A DNA stretch of 64,000 bases from Amycolatopsis sp. DSM 110486 (GCF_019468465.1 NZ_CP080519.1:6193001-6257000), one strand, 5' to 3'. Positions 48,267 to 56,503 are shown, counted from the stretch's first letter. Program-made: numbers and translations. Notes: generated by a model from the letters alone, not told the origin.

Positions 48267-49292
48267 ATGCGTGTCGGTGTGCTGACGGGTGGCGGTGACT
48301 GCCCGGGCCTGAACGCGGTGATCCGCGCGGTGGTCCGCAAGGGCATCGAGGTGCACGGCTGGGAGTTCACCGGCTTCCGCAACGGGTGGCAGGGGCCGCT
48401 CACGGGCGAGAGCAAGCCGCTCGGCCTGCGCGACGTCGAGGACATCCTCACGCGCGGCGGCACGATCCTGCGCTCGTCGCGGACCAACCCGTACAAGGTC
48501 GAGGGCGGCGTCGAGAAGATCAAGGCCGTGCTCGCCGAGCAGGAGATCGACGCGCTGATCGCGATCGGCGGCGAGGACACCCTCGGCGTCGCGAAGCGCC
48601 TGACCGACGACGGCATCGGCGTCGTCGGCGTGCCCAAGACGATCGACAACGACCTGGGCGCCACCGACTACACGTTCGGCTTCGACACCGCCGTCTCCAT
48701 CGCGACCGAGGCGATCGACCGGCTGCACACCACGGCCGAGTCGCACCACCGCGCGCTGGTCGTGGAGGTCATGGGCCGCCACGCCGGCTGGATCGCCCTG
48801 CACTCCGGCCTGGCCGGCGGCGCGAGCGTGATCCTGGTGCCGGAGCGCCACTTCTCCGTCGACCAGGTCGTGGAGTGGGTCGAGCGCCGCTTCGAGAACG
48901 AATACGCGCCGATCATCGTCGTCGCCGAGGGCGCGCTGCCCGAGGGCGGCGAGGAGAAGCTGGTCGCGGGCGAGAAGGACGCCTTCGGGCACGTCCGCCT
49001 CGGCGGCATCGGCACCTGGCTGGCCGACGAGATCGCGCACCGAACCGGCAAGGAGTCGCGCGCGGTCGTGCTCGGCCACGTGCAGCGCGGCGGCACCCCG
49101 ACCGCCTACGACCGCGTGCTCGCCACCCGCTTCGGCCTGCACGCCGTGGACGCGGTGGCCGACGGCGACTTCGGTGTAATGGTGGCGCTGAAGGGCACCG
49201 ACATCGTGCGCGTGAAGCTGTCGGAGGCGACCGCCGAGCTGAAGACGGTGCCGCTGGAGCGTTACGAAGAGGCCGAAGTCTTCTTCGGCTGA
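48267..49292 (+). CDS. pfkA: 6-Phosphofructokinase, probably pyrophosphate-dependent
   Basis: A 341-aa PFK. The glycine loop is GGGDCPGLNA and the catalytic loop PKTIDND. At E. coli numbering it has Asp104 (GGEDT) and Lys124 (VPKTIDND). ATP-dependent enzymes have Gly104, and Asp104 with Lys124 marks pyrophosphate-dependent enzymes such as that of Amycolatopsis methanolica. The reaction would be reversible fructose-6-phosphate/fructose-1,6-bisphosphate conversion with PPi. GGAGGAAAGAG precedes the ATG. It is divergent from the DAHP synthase unit, with 147 bp between the two start codons (leader peptide included). Confidence 0.88.
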   Translation: MRVGVLTGGGDCPGLNAVIRAVVRKGIEVHGWEFTGFRNGWQGPLTGESKPLGLRDVEDILTRGGTILRSSRTNPYKVEGGVEKIKAVLAEQEIDALIAIGGEDTLGVAKRLTDDGIGVVGVPKTIDNDLGATDYTFGFDTAVSIATEAIDRLHTTAESHHRALVVEVMGRHAGWIALHSGLAGGASVILVPERHFSVDQVVEWVERRFENEYAPIIVVAEGALPEGGEEKLVAGEKDAFGHVRLGGIGTWLADEIAHRTGKESRAVVLGHVQRGGTPTAYDRVLATRFGLHAVDAVADGDFGVMVALKGTDIVRVKLSEATAELKTVPLERYEEAEVFFG

Positions 49293-49300
49293 GTTTCTTC

Positions 49301-49332
49301 CGCGCCGGGTGGGGCCGGCCCCACCCGGCGCG
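49301..49332 (+). terminator. Perfect palindromic terminator after pfkA
   Basis: CGCGCCGGGTGGGGCC (49301-49316) is followed at once by its exact reverse complement (49317-49332), giving a 14-bp stem with a 4-nt loop, 8 bp after the stop. Confidence 0.75.
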
Positions 49333-49396
49333 CGGGGAACCGGTTCCACTGTGGACAGTGTGGCGGACCGGCGGCTAACGGGCGCACGTGCGGCGT

Positions 49397-50167
49397 CTAG
49401 GAGGCGGGCGCCTGCCACGGCGGCATCGTCCAGTCCCAGTGCGGCACCGGTTCGTCCGTGGCCGGTTCGGCTCCGGGCGCCGAGAACAGCACGGCCAACC
49501 GGCTGCCCCATTCCAGGTACCCGGCGAACGCGGCGCGGAACTCCGGGTCGGCGGGCAGGCCGGTCTCGTCGGCGGCGTCGAGCAGCAGCGACACCCACCG
49601 GCGGCGCTGCTCCTCGGTGATCCCGCGGCCGAGGTGCCGGCCGATCATGTGCGGGTGCCCGCCGTGGTGGGCGGTGTAGTCCGCCGGGCCGCCGAGCACC
49701 TCGCCGAGCCAGACCGCGACGTGCTCGGCGTGGTGGGCGTCCATGCCGCGGAACACGGGTTCCAGCAGCGGGTCTTCGGGCACGTGGCGGTAGAAGACCT
49801 CGGTCAGGCGCCGGAGCGCGGGGCCGCCGCCGGCCCAGTCGTACAGCGTCGGCGGCCGGGCGCCGCCCTCGCCGGTGACGGCTGTCGGCTCGTAGTGGCG
49901 CATCTCGTCGAGGTCGCCGACGTAGTCGCGGATCGCCGCGAAGAACGGCGGGAAATGCGGGCTGCGGCGGAAGCCCTCGAGGTGTGCCTCGGCCGAGGTC
50001 CAACGGATCGCGAGCACATAGCGCGTAGGGTCTTCGACGCAGCGGCTGAGGTCGTAGCCGGCGCACTCGGGTGCCTTCGCGAGCGCGCCGGCCGCCTCGG
50101 CGTACGCGGCCTCGAACGCCGCCGCGCGGTCGGCCGGGATGGTGTAGCGCAGGTATTCCACAATCAT
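49397..50167 (-). CDS. Antibiotic-monooxygenase domain fused to group II truncated hemoglobin
   Basis: A 256-aa two-domain protein. Residues 1-100 form an ABM (antibiotic biosynthesis monooxygenase-like) domain: MIVEYLRYTIPADRAAAFEAAY...GYDLSRC. Residues 108-245 form a truncated hemoglobin with Tyr126 (B10, in FYRHVPEDPLLEPVF), proximal His178 in GHPHMIGRH and the Trp of RRRWVSLLLDA. Such chimeras are known from Streptomyces avermitilis. The role may be quinone or oxidised-substrate chemistry with heme oxygen or NO. The start ATG 50167 gives the ABM N-terminus. It is divergent from an HxlR gene, its likely regulator. Confidence 0.86.
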   Translation of the reverse strand: MIVEYLRYTIPADRAAAFEAAYAEAAGALAKAPECAGYDLSRCVEDPTRYVLAIRWTSAEAHLEGFRRSPHFPPFFAAIRDYVGDLDEMRHYEPTAVTGEGGARPPTLYDWAGGGPALRRLTEVFYRHVPEDPLLEPVFRGMDAHHAEHVAVWLGEVLGGPADYTAHHGGHPHMIGRHLGRGITEEQRRRWVSLLLDAADETGLPADPEFRAAFAGYLEWGSRLAVLFSAPGAEPATDEPVPHWDWTMPPWQAPAS

Positions 50168-50237
50168 CAGGCCAGCAGAGCGCACCTGGCTCGGCCGGGC
50201 AACCACTTACTTTCCGGTGCGTAGCGAGGAGGCCGTG

Positions 50238-50579
50238 ATGGCGGGCAGGCGGTACTGGTGCCCGGTGGAGCTCACCGTCGACGTCATCGGCGGCCGGTGG
50301 AAGCCGGTGATCCTCGCGCACCTCAAGGAGGGTGTGCACCGCTACGGCGAGCTGCGCCGCCTGATGCCGGGCATCAGCGAAAAGATGCTCACCCAGCAGC
50401 TGCGCGAGCTGACCACCGACGGCCTCGTCCACCGCCAAGCCCTCGACGGCCGCGTCCCCCACGTCGAATACCGCCTCACCCCGGACGGCGAAGCCCTCGG
50501 CCCGGCGCTGACCGCCCTGTACGCCTGGGGCGAACGCCGCGCGGCGGCCACGGGGATCACGTTCGAGACACCTGCCTGA
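50238..50579 (+). CDS. HxlR-family transcriptional regulator
   Basis: A 113-aa winged-helix regulator. Cys8 in RYWCPVE is the N-terminal cysteine conserved in redox- and quinone-sensing members (HypR, YodB type). The HTH is at about 20-75 (GGRWKPVILAHLKEG...GISEKMLTQQLRELTTDGLV). The ATG at 50238 has GAGGAGG 5 nt upstream. It is divergent from the hemoglobin-ABM gene with a 70-bp shared region, so control of that gene is likely (inference). Confidence 0.86.
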   Translation: MAGRRYWCPVELTVDVIGGRWKPVILAHLKEGVHRYGELRRLMPGISEKMLTQQLRELTTDGLVHRQALDGRVPHVEYRLTPDGEALGPALTALYAWGERRAAATGITFETPA

Positions 50580-50751
50580 CGCCTCCGGCCCGGTGCGCCG
50601 CACGGCCGCGCCGAGCCTCGGCACAAGCGGCGAGCGCCGCGCGGCCCCGAGCGCCTTGGGCCATCCGGGACCGCTCCGGCGCACCGTGACCAGGCCGACC
50701 TCGCCCCGCGGGTGATCGACATCAAGCGACCGAATTGTCCGGTTGATTCCC

Positions 50752-50784
50752 TGGACTGGACCATTGACCAAATGGTCTAGTCCA
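50752..50784. promoter_or_regulatory. Inverted pair of DasR-like (dre) sites upstream of chitinase
   Basis: TGGACTGGACCATT (50752-50765) and AATGGTCTAGTCCA (50771-50784) are reverse complements at 13 of 14 positions, spaced by 5 nt. The right arm with flank (50771-50786) matches the Streptomyces DasR consensus ACTGGTCTAGACCACT at 14 of 16 positions; the left, on the minus strand, at 11 of 16. They sit 70-100 bp before the chitinase start, where DasR would mediate N-acetylglucosamine control. Bases 50580-50751 hold no recognisable gene. Confidence 0.65.
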
Positions 50785-50851
50785 CTTACGGTGTGAGAGT
50801 CCCCACTGTCCCCGTTCGGTCACCTGGTGTGACTCCCCGAAGGGAGCCGGC

Positions 50852-52093
50852 ATGCCCCGTCCGCGCAGGAAGAGCTTCTTGGCGCTCGTCAGCCTGGCCA
50901 GCGCCGCACTCGCCGCAGCGGCTGTGGCCGCGCCCGTGTCCACGGCGGCCACGACGGCCACAGAGTCGGCCGCCGCCCCGCAGGCCTCTGTCGGGAAGGT
51001 GGTCGGCTACTTCACCGACTGGGGTGTGTACGACCGCAACTACCACGTGAAGAACATCGAGACCTCCGGCTCCGCCGCGAAGCTCACCCACATCAACTAC
51101 GCGTTCGGCAACGTCACCAACGGCGGCTGCGCCATAGGCGACGCCTACGCGGACTACCAGAAGACCTACGACGCGGCGGGCAGCGTCGACGGCGTCGCCG
51201 ACACCTGGGACCAGCCGCTGGCGGGCAGCTTCAACCAGCTGAAGAAGCTGAAGGCCAAGCACCCCGGCCTCAAGGTGATCTGGTCGTTCGGCGGCTGGAG
51301 CTGGTCGGGCGGCTTCGGCCAGGCCGCGCAGAACCCCGCCGCGTTCGCGAACTCCTGCTACAACCTCGTGAACGACCCGCGCTGGGCCGGCCTGTTCGAC
51401 GGCATCGACCTCGACTGGGAGTACCCCAACGCCTGTGGCCTGAGCTGCGACACCAGCGGCGCGGCGGCGTTCAAGAACCTGATGGCGGCCGTGCGCGCCA
51501 AGTTCGGCTCGTCGAAGCTCGTCACGGCGGCGATCACCGCCGACGGGACCAACGGCGGCAAGATCGACGCCGCCGACTACGCGGGCGCCGCGCAGTACGT
51601 GAACTGGTACAACGTGATGACCTACGACTACTTCGGCGCGTTCGCGGCGCAGGGCCCGACGGCTCCGCACTCGCCGCTGACCTCGTACGCCGGCATCCCC
51701 ACCGCCGGCTTCTACTCCGACGCGGCCATCCAGAAGCTCAAGAGCAAGGGCGTGCCCGCGTCGAAGCTGTTGCTGGGCATCGGGTTCTACGGCCGCGGCT
51801 GGACCGGCGTCACGCAGAGCGCGCCCGGCGGTTCCGCCACGGGTCCGGCGCCCGGCAAGTACGAGCAGGGCATCGAGGACTACAAGATCCTGAAGTCGAG
51901 CTGCCCGTCGACCGGCACCGTCGCCGGCACGGCGTACGCGAAGTGCGGTTCGAACTGGTGGAGCTACGACACCCCGAGCACCATCGGCGGCAAGATCAGC
52001 TACGCCAAGCAGCAGGGCCTCGGCGGCGCCATGGTGTGGGAGCTGTCCGGCGACACGTCCAACGGCGAGCTGATGACGGCCGTCGCGAAGTGA
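50852..52093 (+). CDS. Secreted GH18 chitinase
   Basis: A 413-aa glycoside hydrolase family 18 endochitinase. It has an exported N-terminus (signal peptide about 1-33), the SFGGWSWSGGF substrate-binding strand and the catalytic DxxDxDxE motif in DGIDLDWE with Glu190 as acid. MTYDYFGAF and GAMVWELSGD come near the end. No separate chitin-binding domain. The N-terminal 45 residues after the signal are Ala/Thr-rich. The ATG has AAGGGAGCC upstream. A pair of DasR-like sites precedes it. Confidence 0.92.
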   Translation: MPRPRRKSFLALVSLASAALAAAAVAAPVSTAATTATESAAAPQASVGKVVGYFTDWGVYDRNYHVKNIETSGSAAKLTHINYAFGNVTNGGCAIGDAYADYQKTYDAAGSVDGVADTWDQPLAGSFNQLKKLKAKHPGLKVIWSFGGWSWSGGFGQAAQNPAAFANSCYNLVNDPRWAGLFDGIDLDWEYPNACGLSCDTSGAAAFKNLMAAVRAKFGSSKLVTAAITADGTNGGKIDAADYAGAAQYVNWYNVMTYDYFGAFAAQGPTAPHSPLTSYAGIPTAGFYSDAAIQKLKSKGVPASKLLLGIGFYGRGWTGVTQSAPGGSATGPAPGKYEQGIEDYKILKSSCPSTGTVAGTAYAKCGSNWWSYDTPSTIGGKISYAKQQGLGGAMVWELSGDTSNGELMTAVAK

Positions 52094-52100
52094 CCGCTTC

Positions 52101-52139
52101 CGGTGCGGCCGGCGGCGCAGGGGCGCGCCGGCCGCACCG
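52101..52139 (+). terminator. Terminator hairpin 1 after chitinase gene
   Basis: CGGTGCGGCCGGCG (52101-52114) and CGCCGGCCGCACCG (52126-52139) form a perfect 14-bp stem with an 11-nt loop, 7 bp after the stop. Confidence 0.7.
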
Positions 52140-52155
52140 GGTCCCCAGGCACACC

Positions 52156-52184
52156 GACCCCGCCGGAGCCGCTCCGGCGGGGTC
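52156..52184 (+). terminator. Terminator hairpin 2 after chitinase gene
   Basis: GACCCCGCCGGAG (52156-52168) and CTCCGGCGGGGTC (52172-52184) form a perfect 13-bp stem with a 3-nt loop. With the previous hairpin it makes a tandem terminator. Confidence 0.7.
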
Positions 52185-52236
52185 TCCCGCGTTCGGCGAA
52201 GAAGCGTCCGGCGGAGAAACTGTCGGTGGCGCGGAT

Positions 52237-52242
52237 TATCGT
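52237..52242 (+). promoter_or_regulatory. -10 element TATCGT, probable leaderless DUF2461 gene
   Basis: TATCGT ends 7 nt before the GTG at 52250 and no Shine-Dalgarno sequence is seen. It supports 52250 over upstream GTGs at 52226 and 52241. Confidence 0.4.
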
Positions 52243-52249
52243 GCTCGGC

Positions 52250-52915
52250 GTGAAGTTCACGGGATTCGGTGAGTACGCCGTCGATTTCTACGACGGGCTC
52301 GAGGCCGACAACTCCAAGTCCTACTGGGACGAACACGTCGCGACCTACAAGTCCGACGTACGCGAGCCGATGGAGGCGCTGCTCAAGGAGCTGGAGCCGG
52401 AGTTCGGCGAGGGCTTCGGCGAGGGCAAGGTGTTCCGGCCTTACCGCGACGTGCGCTTCGCGAAGGACAAGACCCCGTACAAGACGCACTGCGGCGGCGT
52501 CATCGAGGCGGGCCGCGGCGGCGGCGCCTACTACGTCGAGCTGAGCCCTGGGGGCCTGCGCGTGGGCGGCGGCTGCTTCCACTTCGCGTCCGACCAGATC
52601 GCGCGCTTCCGCACGGCCGTCGACACCGAGCTGCACGGCCCCGTGCTGGAACAGATCCTGGCCAAGCTGAAGCGCGCCGGCTTCGACATCCACGGTGACC
52701 GCCTCAAGTCCCGTCCCCGCGGCTTCGCCGAGGACCACCCGCGCCTCGACCTGCTGCGCTACCGATCCGTCTACGCCGCCCGCTCGTGGGAACCCGCCGA
52801 CTTCCTTCACGAGCGCGAGGCCTTCGACCGCGTCCGCAAGTCCTGGCGCCAGCTGCGCGCCTTCAACGAGTGGGCACGCGACCACGTCGGGCCGAGCGAA
52901 CAGCCGCGCCGCTAG
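52250..52915 (+). CDS. DUF2461 family protein
   Basis: A 221-aa protein of the DUF2461 (TIGR02453) family. Key segments are DFYDGLEADNSKSYWDEHVATY, FRPYRDVRFAKDKTPYKTH, GGAYYVELSPGGLRVGGG and RLKSRPRGFAEDHPRLDLLRY. The family function is unknown; the fold has been compared to stress proteins. No signal peptide. It is convergent with the lipoprotein gene, 5 bp apart. Confidence 0.85.
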   Translation: MKFTGFGEYAVDFYDGLEADNSKSYWDEHVATYKSDVREPMEALLKELEPEFGEGFGEGKVFRPYRDVRFAKDKTPYKTHCGGVIEAGRGGGAYYVELSPGGLRVGGGCFHFASDQIARFRTAVDTELHGPVLEQILAKLKRAGFDIHGDRLKSRPRGFAEDHPRLDLLRYRSVYAARSWEPADFLHEREAFDRVRKSWRQLRAFNEWARDHVGPSEQPRR

Positions 52916-52920
52916 GGCCG

Positions 52921-54045
52921 TCAGCGGGGGAGCGGGTATCGCCAGACCCTGCTCCCCGAATCCGTGGTCGTGGCCAGGAGCAGGTCGGGGCCGTCCGCGA
53001 TCAACGCCAGCGACTGGGCCGCCTCGGGCAGCGGCAGTTCCGCGAAGTCCTCGCACCGCTGCCCGACGCGCCAGAGCCGCGGCCGGCCGTCGACCTTCAC
53101 CGCCACGTCGAGCCGGCCGGACGAGTCGAGCGTCAGGCCGGTCACCTCCAGCAGCTGCGACGCGGGGATCACCGGGCCGCCGGCGGACGCCGTCCACGAA
53201 GGACTCGAAGGACTCGACTGCCAGCAGGCCAGGCGCTGTTCACTGGTCGCGCCGACGGCCGCGCAGTCCAAGGCCGAGCACGTCACGCGCCACACCGTGG
53301 CCGAGCCGGCCGGGGACGGCAGCGAAACCCGCGTCCACGCCGAACCGTCGGCCGACGTCCACGCCACCGGCCGTACAGAGAGCCCCGACCGCGCGTCGCC
53401 GACCGCCACATAACCCGGCCCGCCGCCCGCCGCGGCCAGCACGCGGGTCTGGTCGTCGGCGGTGCTGAGCAGTGCCGGGTCCTCGCGCAACGCCCACGAA
53501 GCGCCGTCCGCTGAGGTCCAGACCGCCGCGCCGACGCCGCCGGCCCGGTGGTCCCACTGACCCGTCAGCACGTACCCCGCCGGACCGGCCGCGGCCCCGG
53601 AGGTGGTCACCGCCCGCTCGCCACCGAGAAGCTCCACAGGCTGTTCGTGCTCGGTCAGCCCGCCGGCCACCGATCCCGTCCAGATCGTCGGGCGCGGGTT
53701 GGTGTGCGCGCCGCCGTACGCGGAGCCCAGCGCGAGCAGCCGGGAACCCGACGCGGCCGGCAGTGTCAGCTCCGCCTGCCGCCCGTAGCCCGTCGCCGGG
53801 TGGACCGGCACCGGCGTCCACGGCGCCCCGGACGGACCGCCGAACCACGCCGCGGGGGCCCGTCCGGCGGGTCCCGGCACCGAGCCGGTCATGACGATTC
53901 CCGATGAAGCCGGGACGAATCCCAGTACGCGCGTACCGGAAACGGGCAGGTCAACGAGCCGCCACGGTGGCTGCGGCGGCGTGGAACACGCCCCGACCAG
54001 GGCGAACGCCGCGATCGCGAGCGCGAGCCGCCGAACCGCCGTCAT
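52921..54045 (-). CDS. Lipoprotein with beta-propeller-like repeats
   Basis: A 374-aa lipoprotein. The signal peptide ends in LVGAC with Cys20 as lipid site. The body has repeating WTSADG-type blades (AAVWTSADGASWALREDP, VAWTSADGSAWTRVSLP, PTIWTGSVAGG), characteristic of beta-propeller or Asp-box surface proteins. A cysteine pair lies in TCSALDCAAVG. Function unknown; such proteins often bind envelope components. Its own promoter lies in the 100-bp gap before pyk. Confidence 0.78.
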   Translation of the reverse strand: MTAVRRLALAIAAFALVGACSTPPQPPWRLVDLPVSGTRVLGFVPASSGIVMTGSVPGPAGRAPAAWFGGPSGAPWTPVPVHPATGYGRQAELTLPAASGSRLLALGSAYGGAHTNPRPTIWTGSVAGGLTEHEQPVELLGGERAVTTSGAAAGPAGYVLTGQWDHRAGGVGAAVWTSADGASWALREDPALLSTADDQTRVLAAAGGGPGYVAVGDARSGLSVRPVAWTSADGSAWTRVSLPSPAGSATVWRVTCSALDCAAVGATSEQRLACWQSSPSSPSWTASAGGPVIPASQLLEVTGLTLDSSGRLDVAVKVDGRPRLWRVGQRCEDFAELPLPEAAQSLALIADGPDLLLATTTDSGSRVWRYPLPR

Positions 54046-54131
54046 ACTTACGGAGGTTAGTCATCTGAATGGTTTCTGAACACTTCCTCCGAACTTTCGG
54101 TATCGGTACAGACGTGAAGGGGATGAGCGAC

Positions 54132-54137
54132 TACTGT
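54132..54137 (+). promoter_or_regulatory. -10 element TACTGT, possible leaderless pyk
   Basis: TACTGT lies 8 nt before the GTG at 54146. No Shine-Dalgarno sequence is seen. Confidence 0.35.
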
Positions 54138-54145
54138 CATCGAAC

Positions 54146-55570
54146 GTGAGCCGACGCGCGAAGATCGTTTGTACGCTGGGTCCCGCGACCTCCACTCCGG
54201 AGAAGATGCGGGCACTCGTCGACGCCGGAATGGACGTCGCGAGGATGAACTTCAGCCACGGAAGCCACAGCGACCACAAGCAGGTCTACGACCTGGTCCG
54301 GGCCGCTGCGGCCGAGAGTGGCCGGGCGGTGGGCATTCTCGGCGACCTCCAGGGTCCGAAGATCCGCTTGGGCACCTTCGCCAGCGGCTCGGCCGAGTGG
54401 CACACGGGCGACGTCGTCCGCATCACCGTCGAGGACGTGGTGGGCACGCACGACCGTGTCTCGACCACCTACAAGGGCCTCGCGAAGGACGCCAAGCCGG
54501 GCGACCGCCTCCTGGTGGACGACGGCAAGGTCGGCCTCGTGGTCACGGGCGTCGAGGGCCAGGACGTGGTCTGCGAGGTCACCGAAGGCGGCCCCGTCAG
54601 CAACAACAAGGGCGTCTCGCTCCCGGGCATGGACGTCTCCGTCCCGGCGCTGAGCGAAAAGGACATCGAGGACCTCGAGTTCGCGCTGCACCTGGGCGTC
54701 GACTTCATCGCGCTGTCCTTCGTGCGTTCGCCGGCCGACATCGACCTGGTGCACCAGGTCATGGACCGCGTCGGCAAGGGCCGGCTGCCGGTCGTCGCGA
54801 AGATCGAGAAGCCCGAGGCCGTCTACAACCTCGAGGCGATCGTGCTGGCCTTCGACGCGGTGATGGTCGCCCGCGGCGACCTCGGCGTCGAGCTGCCGCT
54901 GGAGCAGGTGCCGCTGGTCCAGAAGCGCGCCATCCAGATCTGCCGCGAGAACGCGAAGCCGGTCATCGTCGCGACGCAGATGCTCGAGTCGATGATCAAC
55001 AACTCCCGGCCGACTCGCGCCGAGGCCTCCGACGTGGCCAACGCGGTGCTCGACGGCACCGACGCCGTGATGCTCTCGGGCGAGACCAGCGTCGGGCGCT
55101 ACCCGATCGAGACGGTGCAGACGATGGGCCGCATCGTCGAGGCGGTCGAGACCGACTCGCCGGTCGTCCCGCCGCTCACGCACGTCCCGCGCACCAAGCG
55201 CGGCGTGATCTCCTACGCCGCCCGCGACATCGGCGAGCGGCTCAACGCCAAGGCGCTCGTCGCGTTCACCCAGTCCGGTGACACCGTGCGCCGCCTGGCC
55301 CGCTTGCACACGCGGCTGCCGCTGATGGCGTTCACGCCGGAGGACTGCGTGCGCAGCCAGCTGTCGATGACGTGGGGCACGGTGACCACGATCGTGCCGC
55401 GGGTCGACTCCACCGACCAGATGATCCAGCAGGTCGACCTCGCGATGCTGCAGATGGGCAAGTACCAGCGCGGCGACCTCGTGGTGATCGTGGCCGGCTC
55501 CCCGCCCGGGACCGTCGGCTCCACGAACCTGATCCACGTGCACCGCCTCGGTGAAGACGACCACGCATAA
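54146..55570 (+). CDS. pyk: Pyruvate kinase
   Basis: A 474-aa enzyme converting phosphoenolpyruvate and ADP to pyruvate and ATP. Present are the N-terminal TLGPA, the NFSHGSHSDH substrate region, GDLQGPKIR, the PK signature around VVAKIEKPEAV with the catalytic lysine, MVARGDLGVE and ATQMLESM. The C-terminal domain includes TQSGDTVRRLA. Length and order are standard. The GTG start gives SRRAKIVCTLGPAT at the N-terminus. It is followed after 36 bp by tesB. Confidence 0.95.
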   Translation: MSRRAKIVCTLGPATSTPEKMRALVDAGMDVARMNFSHGSHSDHKQVYDLVRAAAAESGRAVGILGDLQGPKIRLGTFASGSAEWHTGDVVRITVEDVVGTHDRVSTTYKGLAKDAKPGDRLLVDDGKVGLVVTGVEGQDVVCEVTEGGPVSNNKGVSLPGMDVSVPALSEKDIEDLEFALHLGVDFIALSFVRSPADIDLVHQVMDRVGKGRLPVVAKIEKPEAVYNLEAIVLAFDAVMVARGDLGVELPLEQVPLVQKRAIQICRENAKPVIVATQMLESMINNSRPTRAEASDVANAVLDGTDAVMLSGETSVGRYPIETVQTMGRIVEAVETDSPVVPPLTHVPRTKRGVISYAARDIGERLNAKALVAFTQSGDTVRRLARLHTRLPLMAFTPEDCVRSQLSMTWGTVTTIVPRVDSTDQMIQQVDLAMLQMGKYQRGDLVVIVAGSPPGTVGSTNLIHVHRLGEDDHA

Positions 55571-55594
55571 GGGACGAGGTTCATGCCGACCGAA

Positions 55595-55600
55595 TAGGGT
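55595..55600 (+). promoter_or_regulatory. -10 element TAGGGT, probable leaderless tesB
   Basis: TAGGGT ends 6 nt before the ATG at 55607; no Shine-Dalgarno sequence is present. Almost the same spacing and sequence occur before the exoribonuclease gene. Confidence 0.45.
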
Positions 55601-55606
55601 TCGGGC

Positions 55607-56503
55607 ATGACCGATATCGCCAGGACCGCCGCCGCCGGGCTCGACGAGGCCGCCGGCGGCGGGCAGGCGGTGCTCGACCGGCTCGTCGATCTCCTCGACC
55701 TGGAGAAGGTGGAGGAGGACTTCTACCGCGGGGTTTCGCCCGCGCACTCCCCGGTCCGCGTGTTCGGCGGCCAGGTCGCCGGGCAGGCCCTGGTGGCGGC
55801 CGGGCGTACCGTGCCCGAGGACCGGCGCGTGCACTCGCTGCACGCCTACTTCATCCGCGGCGGCGACCCGAGCGTGCCGATCCTCTACGAGGTGGACCGC
55901 ATCCGCGACGGCCGCTCGTTCACCACGCGCCGCGTCACGGCCATCCAGCACGGCAAGGCGATCTTCGCGCTGTCCGCCTCGTTCCAGAAGGACGAGCAGG
56001 GCCTCGAGCACGGCGAGCCGATGCCCGACGTGCCCGACCCCGAGACGCTGCCGACGTTCCAGGAGCGCACGGCCGGCTTCGGCCTGCGCTTCACCGAGCG
56101 CCCGCGTCCCATCGACGTGCGCTACGTCGGCGAACCGCCGTGGATCACGCGCGCCACCGGCGAGCGACCGGCGAGCAACCGCGTGTGGATGCGTGCCGAC
56201 GGCACGCTGCCCGCCGACCAGCTGCTGCACGTCTGCGTGCTCACCTACGCCTCCGACATGACCTTGCTCGACTCGATCCTCGCGCGCCACGGCGTGTACT
56301 GGGACGTCGACAAGGTCCTCGGCGCGAGCCTGGACCACGCGCTGTGGTTCCACCGGCCCTTCCGTGCCGACGAGTGGTTCCTCTACGACAGCACCTCGCC
56401 GAGCGCGTCGGGCGCGCGCGGACTGGCCACGGGCCGCTTCTTCGCGCAGGACGGCACGCACATCGCCACGGTCGTCCAGGAAGGACTGCTGCGCGTCCTG
56501 TGA
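55607..56503 (+). CDS. tesB: Acyl-CoA thioesterase II (TesB)
   Basis: A 298-aa double-hotdog thioesterase hydrolysing medium to long acyl-CoA. It has VFGGQVAGQALVAAGRTV, SLHAYFIRGG, TRRVTAIQHGK, the catalytic aspartate in YASDMTLLDS, and VVQEGLLR at the C-terminus. Family length is about 290. In this lipid-rich chromosome it may help balance CoA pools. The gene is downstream of pyk but has its own -10 element. Confidence 0.92.
   Translation: MTDIARTAAAGLDEAAGGGQAVLDRLVDLLDLEKVEEDFYRGVSPAHSPVRVFGGQVAGQALVAAGRTVPEDRRVHSLHAYFIRGGDPSVPILYEVDRIRDGRSFTTRRVTAIQHGKAIFALSASFQKDEQGLEHGEPMPDVPDPETLPTFQERTAGFGLRFTERPRPIDVRYVGEPPWITRATGERPASNRVWMRADGTLPADQLLHVCVLTYASDMTLLDSILARHGVYWDVDKVLGASLDHALWFHRPFRADEWFLYDSTSPSASGARGLATGRFFAQDGTHIATVVQEGLLRVL

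Noticed and set aside
48054..50771. 905-codon minus-strand open frame
   Set aside because: Runs through the pfkA, hemoglobin-ABM and HxlR genes in a shadow frame. Only its last 21-31 codons are kept, as the leader peptide candidate.
50786..53197. 803-codon minus-strand open frame over the chitinase gene
   Set aside because: Shadow of the chitinase and DUF2461 genes with low-complexity composition.
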